A DNA stretch of 64,000 nucleotides from Phoenix dactylifera (GCF_009389715.1 NC_052400.1:22103674-22167673); one strand, 5' to 3'; counted from the stretch's first letter, positions 37,301 through 57,100 are shown. Notes: generated from the letters alone by a model not told the origin. Numbers and translations: made by a program.

Positions 37301-39373
37301 AAAAGGATCATGTCCGGAATAAACTTGAACATCCCTAGGTGAAGAAACAGAAAGAGAACCAAGAATATTTCATGGATGGAATTAGACACTAAAGTAGTAA
37401 AGCAAGCAGCAAATTACAAGCTTTAAGCAAGAAGCATGAATCAAACATAACCAGACACTGTCATATTTTAAAAAAGAATACATGACAGCCGTAGAACTTG
37501 CAGGTTCTGAAAGCAAAATTCTTTGTAGAAATACATCATTATTGGACAAGCATCCATAAACATCATCACATTGTATAAACAAAATTGGCAAGCATGATTC
37601 ATTTGGCATTCTAAACTGTTTGTTACTTTCATCAGCTTCAACAGTAGCCACTAAAATAAATAAGATCACATACGCTGAGAAATCAGCTGAACCAGATGCA
37701 GCGCGTAGAGCATTGGTATCAAGGCAGCAACTCCAGACTGCACCCTTATGCCCTTCAAATGTTCCAATCCAGTCTCCTGTCTCACCATTTCTCAGCATGG
37801 GACTGGCATCTGGAAATTTTAATAACTATCTTTATTATTACATGACCTAACATGTCCCGCTAATCACTTCAATGCATTTCAGAAAGTTTTAATACGTAGT
37901 TTTAAACACCCTATCCTTCAATTATGTCTAGTTGTATATTCATATTCATTATTTACTGGCTGTAGAAATTATGATGGAAGTTAAAGAAAAGGACATTTAC
38001 TTTAAACAAAAATTATAATGGATTTAAAAATGCAAAAGAAAAACCTTAAGCATAACCAATCCTGTACTTCCACATATACAAAGCAACAGTATAAACACTT
38101 TCCAAAAACAAGGTCCAGATGAATCCAAACTACAAACAATCCATTAAATATAAAATACAGACACTAAATCCAGGAGAAAATGATGGCAGCCTTTATTCGA
38201 ACCTTGCACTTTACATTTGAAATCTCACTATTTGATGCACCTAAATAATAGATTAGTTAACATAAATCATCAAGGTAAAAACAACTTACCATAGAATAAA
38301 CACTCGACAGACACATTTTCACATAAAGAAACATATAATGGAGCTAAATATTGCTAATATACTTTACCCATTTTGGTTTTTATATCAATTTCGATATTTA
38401 GAGTTTCTCGCTTGCAATGGCACGTCAAACAAGAGTTTCCAAAAGATGAGGGCCCTTTAAAAGGGGCGACCAGTGACATGCCATATAGTATAAATGGCCA
38501 CTAACCCTTGGTTACCTGAAATGGAAGCTGGTGCAAGAGTAATTTAGGTCTGGTTACAAGGAAGCCTACCTCTCAAAAAACAAAAATCAGAATAGGAAGT
38601 GCTTAGGAAGCTGTTGTAAGAATGTATTTCTTTAGGGATTCCAAATCAGGTGCAGCACCCCATATATAAGTTCCCTGCTGCTAAGCATTAACCTTTTAGT
38701 TTCCTTAAGTCAATACCAATAGCATTTGATTACTTCAGACAGTGGTCCCCTTTTTCTCCATAAGTGCCAAATGTTCTTGTTAATGAAAAGTAGCATTCTT
38801 TTTCCTTTTTGACATATCAATATCGTTTTCAGCAAATTATTATCTAACAATACAGTACGAAGTTTCCAGGCATCAACAAAGAATAAGGAGCCTGTTAATT
38901 AAAGATTGGTTGTTCAATTTAGGCAGGACAATAACCACTGCCTACCAGTAACCAGAGCGTACAGGGGCATAAATCAATATATTGCTCATCTCACATCCTA
39001 CTTCCCGAAATCTTGTCTACTTCACATCATATATGCCACATTCATCTACCAATCTTTATTCTCTCAAAACATTAGCCTTGCTCATAAAACATGCACAGGA
39101 AAAGAAATTTGAAAGCTTGATCAGACACTTCCAGTAGTAAGTTTTATTAGAGAAAAATAAATCTAAAGCATATATTGGCAAAAGACCGCTCTTCTTGGAT
39201 TTATCTGTGAACAGAAAAGATACCAAATTAGGAGGGCCAAAGAAGAAATCCTCACCTTTGCTTGCGCTGATGAGAAAGAATCCGTCCGGAGTAACGGGGC
39301 TGTAGAACAAATCCACCACCGGCCGCGAATGCCCATGGCAGACGAGAGGAATGGCCACCTTTCTTTTCTCCAT
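31385..39373 (-). CDS. STRAP: STRAP-like WD40 repeat protein (7 exons)
   Basis: Exons in coding order: 39256-39373, 37674-37809, 34156-34237, 32529-32704, 31990-32127, 31756-31895, 31385-31626. The introns read GT-AG, phases join exactly and the product is 343 residues. It starts [20 protein letters not shown] and continues [112 protein letters not shown] and [18 protein letters not shown], then [14 protein letters not shown] and a hydrophilic tail. This is a seven-bladed WD40 propeller collinear with animal STRAP/UNRIP and the Arabidopsis homologs. In animals STRAP is a TGF-beta receptor scaffold and a partner of the SMN complex. Plants lack that receptor pathway, so a scaffold or RNP role is the safer guess. 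The gene spans 8 kb for a 1-kb CDS because of long repeat-bearing introns (a MITE in the 32705-34155 intron and a KCS fragment in the 34238-37673 intron). Confidence 0.92.
32994..33657. mobile_element. MITE with long terminal inverted repeats in a STRAP intron
   Basis: The left end GGACTCGCTTGGTTCATGGG and the complement of the right end GGACTCATTTGGTTCACAGG pair over at least 20 bases with few mismatches. Both sides carry TATA (left CTATA, right TATAG), so the target duplication is TA or TATA, or part of the inverted repeat. The interior is AT-rich (33170-33480), with no protein. The GG..TTTGGTT-type ends recall PIF/Harbinger-like elements, but the 3-base duplication expected for them is unclear, so the superfamily is open. 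Confidence 0.7.
34238..37673 (-). other. long STRAP intron (between coding exons 2 and 3)
   Basis: A 3.4-kb intron, AT-rich. It holds the KCS gene fragment (35311-35410), an ATACC/GATAC-rich repeat (35440-35720) and, at 36880-37110, a stretch ending TTATTCCACAACCAAACACAG that resembles one end of a Tourist-type MITE without a visible partner. No exon of another gene was found. Confidence 0.6.
35311..35410 (-). pseudogene. 100-bp fragment of a 3-ketoacyl-CoA synthase gene inside a STRAP intron
   Basis: On the minus strand this piece matches KCS codons at 29688-29788 (around [18 protein letters not shown] to TVRTHK). By eye there are four substitutions and one missing base over 101 bases. Three of the four changes are C to T at CpG sites, the usual mark of methylated-cytosine decay. 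Similarity stops sharply on both sides. The motif ATTGGTACTTG occurs once inside the match and again just outside its left edge (35303-35313), suggesting microhomology at the junction. It is the same strand as STRAP and inverted relative to the KCS gene about 5 kb away. A non-functional relic. Confidence 0.88.
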
Positions 39374-39530
39374 AAAAGCAAGACTCTCAACCCTAAAGAA
39401 TCCCTTGGCAAAATCGAAGGGAAGGAGATCGAATACCAAATAAGCCCTAACCCTAGCCCCAAACAAAAAAATCGAAGACAATCGAAGCCCTCTGTAACGA
39501 TTCAGAAAAATGGGATAAGAGACTGAAATG
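39374..39530 (-). promoter_or_regulatory. STRAP 5' leader and proximal promoter region
   Basis: The bases just before the STRAP start include AACCCTAA-type telo-box-like sequence (complement strand around 39445-39455), common near start sites of plant housekeeping genes. No TATA box is evident. Confidence 0.3.
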
Positions 39531-39962
39531 TATAATTTTACACTTTTTTACCAAAAATTTAATTACACAATAAGAACGAAAATGGGACAAAAAAAAAAAG
39601 GCAAAACCAGGGAGAGGGGCCACGCAGGAGATTGGAGGGAGACGATGACGAACCGGTCCCTATTTAGGAGGGCTGGGGGAACGTTGCCGAGGCGGAGCTA
39701 CCATGTTGGCCTTCCACATGTAACGCGTTGTTGTAGGTACTTTCTGATGAAGAATCCTGACCGTTGGATATAGATTGTCTGTCATGATGTGATCTTCGAG
39801 TTTTAGCGCTGTCGTTCAACTGGAGGTAAAATTGGGCCGGTCGGCCCAACGGACCAATGGACCGATCCAGTGTTTGGATTGGACTGATCCATTGCATGAA
39901 CTTTAGCGTCCATAATTAAGGGTGAAAGTGGAACGTGATTAAGAGTGACAGGGCAGCATTAA

Positions 39963-40165
39963 GGCCCGTTTGGTAGAACTGTTGGTAGCAGAGCTTTTTG
40001 AAGTAAAAATTTTTATAAAAAACTATTTGTTGTTTGGTAATTATATTTTTAAAGTGTTGTGAGACTTTAATATATATTTGATAAACAAACTGAGAAAGTA
40101 CTTTGGGTATGATAAAATAATCATGAAGAACATTGCATAGTACCATACGACAGAGTATAATAAAA
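39963..40165. mobile_element. truncated Tourist/PIF-like MITE (same family as 45133-45912)
   Basis: It starts GGCCCGTTTGGTAGAACTGT after TAA. It then follows the complement of 45912-45700 closely (AAAGTGTTGTG; TTTAATATATATTTGATAAA; CAAACTGAGAAAGTACTTTG; AACATTGCATAGTA). Similarity ends near TAATAAAATGAG at about 40165, and no second terminal repeat follows, so only one end survives. Confidence 0.75.
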
Positions 40166-41629
40166 TGAGCCCTAATTGTGGGCCATACTTAGTTCTACTA
40201 AAATCCTCTCTCTCCCAATTTATTCTTGATGAGATTGTAAGATAATAAAACCCTTTCTCTCCTTTAATATCTTTTGTGTTGTTTTCCATCAATTTTCAAC
40301 ATCTTTAGGGTGTGGAGACTCTAGTTGGATCAGAGGGTGAGCAAAAAGTATTTGAGTAGGACTTAGCATCAATATGAACTAAATATCCTACACTATTTTG
40401 AAAACGAGCGCAGTTAGAAATTCTTTTTACCAATTTGGTCGTTATGATTTGTACAGAATATTTCAAATCTTACTGCTCACCATGAGCTTTTTTTTTTTTT
40501 TTTTGACATTTTATATGCTATCCGAGAGCATGATAGTAATTTTCCACCACATATTCTTAATTTGCCCAGCTTTGCGATTGGGATTCAAATTCACATGTCA
40601 CATCCGAACCTATCCATAAAAAAATAAAATAAAAAAAAAGATGATGATATAAGTAGACAATCATCTAATTTATATCTTTTTATTTCCAATACTGTTCAAT
40701 CTTATATGGATCTCATGGACCTTTAGGGAAATAAGTAATAATATTAACATATATATCTTAATTCAATTTATCTACTATGTAAGGATATCATTTATTTGAA
40801 AGTTCTTAAAATTTAATTATTCCACATTTTTAATATCTATTCGTATCCAAATCTAAGACAAATACGTTATAAATTTCAAGATACGATCAGTATCCATATT
40901 AGTATCAGCGTCCAACAAATAAAAAAAAATATAGGCACGGCTATGTTGATATCCGACATGCTTTCAACTCTACTAATATAGATAGAAAAAAGCTTCATGG
41001 ATGAGCAATGAATTGCTTGTATTCTTACTTTCAAGACAAATAGAGAGTGCACCATTCAGCTTTTCTATTATATTCATGCATTTTTCAATAAACGGATAGA
41101 GAAATTTTATCCAGGGTAATTTAAGATGGCTTGACCCCAATCGGGTCTAAATCAACTCTATTTGTCATAAGTACGGAGAATTAAAGACATCTAAATGTTC
41201 TGGAAGGAAGAAGGAGGGCTTTTAATTCAACCAATACAATCATAGAAAATATGAAGTAATTTAAAGATAATGCAACACAATCTCACCCTGTCTATTATAT
41301 ATAAACAATTGTTGAAGTTGTAGATTCAAAGTAAATGGCAAGTTTTGCTTTTCGGAAACTTTTGGAAAAAGAGAGAATTTTCAAAGAAAAAGTATAGCCA
41401 AACAGTATCGGAAAGAATGATTTTTTATTTAAAAAATTAAGTTGCCAATATGCAAAAATTACTAATTGAAATTGAATCTCAAAAAAATAATATATCAAAT
41501 TTTTTTATTTTATTCTTTGATGAAAACTTCAGAGGCATGCCTGCTAGAACTTATCCTTGTAACATGGTCCAAATGACCATTTGTATACAGCTTATGTATC
41601 TGTTTTTTGTTTTAGTAAATCTAGACTAT

Positions 41630-41745
41630 ATAAGATTAGTGTTAGCTCAATTAGCCAAGTTGCTTAATTCAGCTATTTGGGTATAAAGAAAATAGTCTGG
41701 GTTTGAACCGGGGATCTTGGTGAGTTAGAAAATGGGTAATAATAT
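41630..41745 (+). repeat. SINE-like element with pol III box motifs
   Basis: GTTAGCTCAATTAGCC (41641-41656) resembles an A box, and GGTTTGAACCG (41700-41710) resembles a B box. The spacing (about 50-60 bases) is longer than in a tRNA gene, and no cloverleaf forms, so it is not a tRNA gene. A SINE or decayed tRNA-like repeat is the best reading. Confidence 0.35.
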
Positions 41746-41929
41746 ATGTGAAGGATACCTTGCACCGAAGGAGAGCGACGAAAGAAGAGGATGAATATGC
41801 TCGGCAATTTCTAGTAGGTCATTTTATAGTTTGGCTACATGTCATGGCGTGCGAGGAAACGTCGACTTGATCTCATGAAAAACATCTCCGCTCAAAGTTC
41901 CACTCAGTCCAGCTTTTGTTTTGGGCCAT

Positions 41930-42490
41930 TGGCTCCACCAATGATTTATTATTATTAGGGCTACTGCAACGATTCCAGCTAGGATGGTTGGAGATATTTG
42001 GAACTCCCGTTACATTGATTCAGCACCCAAATTCGCCCTTGTTTTCTAGGAGCCTCTATCCTCCAGCCATCTTAAAGTGAACTTTAACGGTTGTGCTGCT
42101 GGTGATGGAGAATCAGAGATAAAGCAGGTGATTAGAAGTCACGAGTCATAGATTATAGTTGCGGGGCGGGTGATGCACTTATGGGCTAACAGCTTTAGGA
42201 ATGAAACTTAGAGTAGGCATCTCTCATGCAAGGAGGAGGCTGGAGGCAGAGTGCATCATCTTCGAGGGAGACTCGACTATGGTGATCGATTGGATACGAA
42301 AGGATGGACAAATGCCCTCTAATCAACGACAGTCGATGGATGGTGCGAGATTGTATTGAATTTCGGTACACGTGTATAGAGAAGCAAATAGGGCCGTCAA
42401 TTGGGTCGCCTCCTATGTAGCGCAGCATTCCGGAGAGATCTTCTGGACATATTGGGGGGCCCTCATCCACAATTATGCCAACTTGTAGCT
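41930..42490 (+). mobile_element. LINE remnant with RNase H-like C-terminal domain
   Basis: Pieces of the plus-strand frame read LKVNFNGCAAGDGE (about 42075-42115), then IIFEGDSTMVIDWIRKDGQ (about 42255-42310) and VHVYREANRAVNWVASYVAQ (about 42367-42425). These are the RNase H-like (RVT_3) blocks found at the C-terminus of plant L1-type LINE polyproteins, including the EGDS motif and the HVYREANRAVDWVA motif. The frame is interrupted by stops and small shifts, and the endonuclease and reverse transcriptase parts are absent, so this is a 5'-truncated dead copy. Confidence 0.75.
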
Positions 42491-42842
42491 CTTGACTCTG
42501 CTGACTGCACCTACATCAGAGTATGGTAAGCAACCGTTGTACCAAAATAAAATATTTATTATTATTATTATTTACATTTAACTCTCAAACTTGATAAATC
42601 TTAACTTCTTTTCCTTCTAAGAAAAACAAAAAGCAAAGGCCCGGTCGATGGATTAGCCTGACGCGAGTCATCGAAACGGCTCAACCGTAGATCACCGGTC
42701 CGCCCGTCCAAGCACAACGTGTAAGGGTACTATCGTAATTTAGTCTCATTGGCTTAACCAACCGACATTAATTTGGAATACAAATGCGCAGGGCAAGCCT
42801 TCATCGGGGGATCGGAAAGAAGGAGAAAGGGAAAGGTTGGAG

Positions 42843-50223
<7,381 letters not shown>

Positions 50224-53200
50224 ATCTTAATTTTCTTGCTTTGGTTATCGTTATTCTCAAGGGGCATATGTTATCGTATGCAATTATGGCATCTTTTTGG
50301 ACTTGAAACTGTTGCCTTTTTAGTTGTGATCCAGTAAAGTTTATTGCAGATGCTGTGAACTCAATATTTCCTGAATTTAAGGGTTCAGAAACAAGCTAGC
50401 GTTCCTCTCTTCTTCTTTGTAATAATAATTTTGCCACTCTTTGGAATTAAAAGAGAAAACTGGAGAACAGCTAATACTGAGTTAGCTTGCTCCTCCTTGG
50501 TTGCGTCGTGAAATGAAAATTGTGCTGATTGGGATACCATGATGCAGGATTTGTTTTGCCCTTTGGTCAAATTGTAACTACAAAATTTGGATTAGTCCGT
50601 AATCAAAGTCAAACATGAAAGAGGGAGGTTTTGGTGATTATTTGCCCTACAGCCGCTTTATGTCTTAATCATCAGTCACTCCTAATTCATCATGGAGAGC
50701 CTTGATTACCCTGTTACCTCTGAATGCCATCCAAGAAAGGTATGGTATTGGCAAGGCCAGGATATGGCATTGACATTGTTCTTTGTTGATACAAAATCAT
50801 GAGGCAGTTTGCAAATTTTGCTCCTTTGAAAGCCTTAGGTATTGATCTTTTTTTAACAAAGTGATTATGTACAGACGATTAGCTTTCAGTGTGCAACAGA
50901 AAGAAAGTAGAAGGCAGGAAAACAATTTTTCGCATTTATAATTACGTGGATTGAAATTAATTTATCTTGCGTTCGTTTCAGAACATCGAGAAATCGGTGC
51001 TGGAGAAGCCGATTTATTTCCGACGCTCCTCAGGCCATCCACATACTCTTGCAGCGACAAAATCAGATGTCCCAAACAAAATGGAAACAAGATAAGTAAC
51101 GTTAGCTGTCTCATGAACGGGGATCCTTTGTTGGGTCCCTCCAGCTATGGATGTGGTAGCGTCTCTGCCAGATCCTATAGAATAATACTATGTCAGCAAG
51201 GGGATCTACAGGTAAATCCCAGTATGGCAAGATGATAACAATAATTGAGAACAAATCAAGCCTCAATGGAAGCAGGGTAACAGTCCAGGTTGCCCCATCC
51301 GCAGCAGTAGTTCCGGCACCAAGCCATGCATGGATCATTGTTGCTATAGGCCACGCAGTACAGCACCAGTCCAAAACATCTTTTTTTACTGATGTAGGAA
51401 CCTATAAGATAAACCGAGATTCATTTTTCTTCTAAATTCACCGTCAAACGGTTGCTCGAATGGTACCACCTCTTGCCCAGTGGATGTTTGATTCGCAGCG
51501 ATGCTTGCTCTGGCCTAGATGGGATGGGATGGGGTGGGTCAGAATAGCGGATGGTGGGTTACTCTCTCTCAGTGTAAAATATTTTTTTCTCAACCAATAG
51601 CTGGCTCTGTGAATTGGTTCACATAAAGTATCAGGGGTACATCCTCGGCTCTTGGAACCTTGCTTGGGGTATATTGTCGTATCAGCCGATTTTCGGTTTT
51701 AGAGACAACAACAAGAGGAGAAGATGCCTTAAGCCTGCTTGCATGGGACATTCTTGTTACAGTAGTTTGCTTATCTATTTGGGGGGAATGCAACAGGAGA
51801 AACTTGCAAACCTTGGCCCTCCCTTCAGGTGCTGTACTTTCTCATTAAACCGGCGAAAGTACGTGATCTCTTTTTTTAATAAATAAGTGATCTATTTGAT
51901 TTTTCGACATCCGTCCTCCAATTCCATGTAAAGGCGTGACCTTCCCAGAAGATGGCTATAATTCAATAAGCAAGCTCAACAGCGACCACAAAGCATACTA
52001 AATGCTAATTTCAAGAACGGCAACGGCATAAATTCTGGCTCGACAAATCCATACAATATATTAAAGAAGAGCTCGGTAGTCTCTCGGAACCATAAGTACC
52101 GCATTGAAGTTTGCCCAGATGCCAGCATTGGTGACCTTCATGCGGCGCCATTTTGCTAGTTTGAAAGGTTTGGATGATCGTTCTATAGCATAACTTGAAA
52201 AAAAAAAGGAGAGAGGCTATTTTAATAAATGAACCGTAAAATAGCTTCTCTCCTCTGTACCTGCTTTAATAAAATGCGAATGATTTGCATTGTTTTCGGA
52301 GTGCGTAGCCCACTTAAACAAAAAAAAAAAAAGGAGCAAATAGTACCTATATTAATAAATAAAATGTGAAACGTAATCCAATAATATTTGCCGTAATGAA
52401 TGAACTGCGAAATACCTTCTTATTGAAACAAAAGGTAGAGAAAAAAAAAGAAAAAAAAATAGTACCTGTTTTAATGAATGAACCGCAAAATATAGCCACT
52501 AAAACAAGAAAAAAAACTCTACAACAAGACCAATGTAATTTTCCACTACCTTTTCCGGTGGTCATATATGGTCAGCATTATTCCACAAGGATGTGTTCGA
52601 TATCCCGGTCTGCAGTGGCAACCTAAGGAATTCCTATTTTGGTGTTTTCTTCAACACAGAACCCGCATCATTGACTTAAGAAGTTGCTCCGTACGCTGCA
52701 TGCAACAAATCTGATGTGCCCATTGAATCCAATTAAGTCCTCATCAGACGGTGGCATCCACTTTGGCATTCAGGAAGCTGTCTTGGCCCCTCTCCTGCAT
52801 TTTGTTTCATTGAAGCAGCTCAAGTATTCTGGTGTTGTATCTGACTTCCGTTCCTGATCTTCTTAACGTCTAGGAAGAAGGATAGTTGCATGTAGATGAG
52901 CTCTGTTATTTTCAAATGCTGAACTCATGGCGGATGCTTGCAATTTGTAAACACAGCCTGCATGATTCTGGATGACTTTGCGCTATGGCTGGGTTCTACC
53001 TGCCGCAAAGAATGGCAATGATCGGATGAAGGTTGGAGGGAGGGCTCTGGAGCTTGCACATGTTATACAGTGTGTTTATATCATATACATATATATATAC
53101 ATACACCCATCTGGGTTCCTCAAAGCAGCTGCCATTATTATGATGCCGAACTGAAAAATTTTGTTTTTACCTCTAAACAGAGTTTGGTTCTTGTTATTGT

Positions 53201-53870
53201 AAAGACAAACAAGAGATCATATGTAATCTAGTCTCCTAAAGCATGAATCTGTTCACTTGAAACATTCATGTATATGAGCTTGTAATAAAATATGTTATTA
53301 AGGTGATTGGCTGAATAAGAGCTTGTAATAAAATTGATACCTCTGAAGACGGTTCATTTTCATTTCTCTGAACCAATACTTCATTCTCCTCTGCCTCTCG
53401 CCAAATGCTCTCCTCATCTTCTTTACCAAGGACAAAGTTACAATTCCTAAAGAATTTGCCTCTAAACAAGATGTAGGCTATGTTAGAGACTACTAATTTA
53501 ACCAACACTTAAGAACAGAGTACATGTTTTGGTAGGTATCAATTAGGCGATCTAAATCATGTCTGCTTGACCTTCTTCTTCATGACTACAGTATGGAGCA
53601 AAAAAAGGGTCCACCAGCATACCTCATTTACAGAAACTCCCGCATATTATATCCATCTCAAAAACCCAAAAACCTAGGCTGTGCGACTGCAAAAACATCA
53701 TCATTAATATGGAATCAATCCTTTGGCACAGCCTGCATCCACTGCATTTAGATCAGGAGGCCAAAGATTTTTAAGAATTTTTTTTTTCAAATAGTGAAAG
53801 GCTTTCTTATATTGGTAACATTCAATGAGGCAAAAACATAATGAACTTGTGTTTATATAAATTCTCTAAG
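50224..53870. other. convergent spacer between RPT6 (+) and FRS (-)
   Basis: Begins with the RPT6 3' UTR and ends near the FRS 3' UTR. 51600-51880 has plus-strand frames with WDILVTVVCLSIWGECNRRN, vaguely like the zf-RVT end of LINEs, too weak to call. 52200-52510 contains degenerate repeats and a hairpin (listed separately). A TATACATATATATATACATA patch lies at 53084-53105. No gene was recognised. Confidence 0.5.
52200..52510. repeat. degenerate short repeat cluster with a foldback
   Basis: GAGAGAGGCTATTTTA (about 52210-52225) pairs with TAAAATAGCTTCTCTCC (about 52237-52253) to form a foldback around AATGAACCG. Variants of TTTAATGAATGAACCGCAAAAT recur at about 52222, 52398 and 52472, with A runs between them. 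The whole may be a decayed MITE cluster. No coding content. Confidence 0.45.
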
Positions 53871-54141
53871 TTATATGGACCTGCATTTAACAACACCATC
53901 ATCACAATTTCGACAACATCTCGTGTTTTGCGAACCAAGTTGCTCAAATCCTTGGAAATTATCTAGTGTCACCAGAATACTCGGCTTTGGCTTGCCAACA
54001 GAACCAGATATTCCATTTAGCAGCTTCATGTGCTGCTTCCTCTGCTGAGACAGGAATGGACAGGTCATTAGATACACTAAACAAATGCTGAAGTGATCCA
54101 AATAATTTACCAACCGGAGGATGAGGGAACTGCAAAATATT

Positions 54142-57100
54142 TCAGACTGGCGACCAAGAGGAGCCAAGTAACTGGCCAAGTAAATTAGTCACCTGCAAAG
54201 GCATCAGACAAATATGTTATTTTAAATAATCACAACACACACACAGACATAAAGTAAAGAAAAAAATCATTCCATTCAGCTAGGGCATTAGAAATTAGAA
54301 AGAAACATAAAATGAACAGAGCACTCCATAGAAGCAATATTAATAAAGCAAAAACATAATTGTAGCATTTGTTTTAAGCGCATCAATACAACAGGGCATC
54401 AAATAAGAAACATTCAGTTTTAGCAATGGTGTATCAGTACTGTTACTAGAATGGGCAAAAGTTAACACAGCAGCTAAGCATGTCAAAAAGGAATACTTAG
54501 AAGTACAGCACAATGCCATGATGACTGGATGGCATACTACTTCACAAAGTCAGCAGCATAACTGAAATGCTTTTGGAGCCACTTCATCTTACAGTAGACA
54601 AGCTCACCAGGGCTCCAGACAGGTAAAACAGTGATATCTAACATGTTGAAAATAAATCAGCCACTAATACCTACCGTTCAATAAGAGACCGATCAGGGCC
54701 TCCTACAACCCACCTCCACTATTGACCAACATAAACGACCATTCTGCTGACATGCTACCATTGTGCATCACATTTACATTGGAAAGAGCTTTAAATTAGA
54801 CTAACTGATGAAAGTTCACTCTATATTCAGAACTTGACATGGTATTAGACCACGAGAAAATGGAACAAATATTGCATTATAACAGAAACAAATAAAGGAG
54901 CCTGATTAGCCTTCTAAAGACATGGTCATTCACTTCTTGGGTATGACTTGTATTTTTGCCACAGTTACGTCACATGCTCCTCTAGATTACAATCTGGTAG
55001 ACAATTCCACTTTCAAGATGCATTCATGAACAAAAAGTTGCAAAAAAGAAAAATAAGCAGAATTTGACACTTGAGACCGAAGAATTGTAACCTAAAAAAT
55101 ACCTTACAAAAAGAATATAGTAGCATATGAAATAAAGGAGGACAAAATGCTGTTTTAAGTGATATTTTGAAAGCAAACCAGCTAGCAAAATACTTAATAA
55201 ATAGCATGCGTCTTCGAAGGATCAAAAGAATTACAAACCCACATTAGCTAAAGTATATAGGACCACAGAACAAAAACATGCAAAAACTCTGGATATTCTA
55301 GTTGCATACCTTTCTTTCAGAATCTTGTAGGGCTTGATCATTCATTGCATCATCTATTGTAATTTCTTCATTAATATTGATTGCATCTCGCTGTGCACCT
55401 CTACCAGTATTTTTTTCGAAAGCAACAATCTCAGCAAAAGCCTTCTGTAACACATTCTTTGCTGATTTGTATATCTCAATAGATGTTGCTCCTTTCTCTG
55501 CGCATTTTATGGCATCACGACAAAGATCATTATATCGTGATGTAATGGATTCATGACTACTGTTCTGAAGCTCAACACTGCATTCATCCAATATAGGAGA
55601 ACTTTTGGCATGTCTTGTCCATCGTTTCAAAAAGTACTCTTCCGGAAGCATACGTAAATCGACCATTAGGAAGACTCCCAAAATGTGTCGACATAAAATG
55701 CCTGAAAACTCAAAGTTTTTGCAAGTACAAGTTGCCGTATTTTTCGCAGAATTGTATGTGACAACAAATGTCTCAAGAGAATCCTCATCTCTAGCCACAC
55801 TAAATTTGCTAACTGTACCATCCTTTATTCTGTAAACATTATAACCTAAAGACTCAACAAATTCCTCCTGGAATTTATTAAACACTGCTCTCGTGTAAAT
55901 AGCTGCTGCTTGTTTTTCAATCGGTGATGCGGTCTTCAAAACAGGTTTGGTACACAGTGTATCAGAGTCTTCTTGGGCTTCATCCTCATACCGACTTGCC
56001 ATGGCTAATTCAAATTGTGCGAGAAAAACTTTTAATGAGGTCTTGGTATTAAAGTACTTCTTATAAAAATCATTCATAGTCTCTAACTTCTGTGTTGGAG
56101 AAAGTTCTGCAAAGAATGTGCCCTTTAGATACAAAGGAATCCATCTTTCGCGGATGTTAAATAATGCTTGAAGCCATGTATTCTTCCTCAGATCATATTT
56201 ATCAATGATCGACACCCAAGTTGTTTCAAAAGCTCGAACAGTTTCAGATTCAATGACACATTTTTCCAGCTCCCCTCTCAACAACGGATGTGCTGAATAT
56301 ACATGAGCTAACTTCTGTTTGCTTCTACTCAAGATGAGCCACTTGCAAAATCGATGGCAGGTGTTTGGAAACACCTTTGCAATTGCCGCTGTCATAGCCC
56401 TATTTTGATCAGTAACTAAAGAAACTGGAGGGCGCCCACCCATAGCCGCAAGCCATGTCTCAAACAACCAAATAAATGAGAATTCAGTCTCATCAATGAG
56501 CAATGCACACCCAAAGATAACAGGCTGCAGGTGATGGTTGACTCCCAAGAAAGTTACAAAGGGCATCATGTACTTATTCTTCTTATATGTTGTGTCAAAT
56601 GTAACAGCATCACCAAAATAACTGTATGCACTTCTAGCCTTAGCATCTGCCCAGAAAGCATTGGTCACACAGCTATTGTTGTCAACTTGTATGGCATAAA
56701 AGAATGCTGGGTTCTCAGCCTGCATCCTCTTAAAATAATCTAGGAGACCTTGAGCATCTCCTCCTTCCCCAAAGGCATTCTGCCGTAGAAGTGTCATTGC
56801 ATCTGATGCCACTATGCTTGCCTTCTCGGATGTCTCGATAAAGCCTCTTGCTCGAAGATAGCCCACTCTACTACAAGTCCCAAGGTGATGATTGTGAGCC
56901 TTCTCAAGTTTAGAAACCACCCATCTGTCGGAATCCCTAATGACCTCCATCATTGCCTTGCAACCTTCTCTCATCGATATCCGCTCACGTTTCCTTATGC
57001 CCTCACTGGAAGGCTTCTTCCGATATATTCCCTCTTTCGAGCACACGAATCTCTTCATAATCAGCACCTCCTCCACACCTTTAGAACGCCGTGACCTGCC

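Larger units (their letters stand above)
39531..42842. other. divergent spacer between STRAP (-) and RPT6 (+)
   Basis: Contains the truncated MITE (39963-40165), AT-rich unassigned DNA (40170-41600), the SINE-like unit (41630-41745) and the LINE remnant (41930-42490), each listed separately. The final 200 bases are the likely RPT6 promoter and leader; no clear TATA box was seen. Confidence 0.6.

Noticed and set aside
39916-40146. 76-codon minus-strand frame similar to the plus-strand frame at 45687-45977
   Set aside because: The similarity comes from shared MITE sequence and not from a protein-coding gene.
41641-41712. tRNA gene
   Set aside because: Box spacing is too long, and no acceptor stem or cloverleaf pairing is present.
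51590-51886. LINE zf-RVT domain
   Set aside because: Only one weak motif (CLSIWGECNRRN); not enough to support a call.
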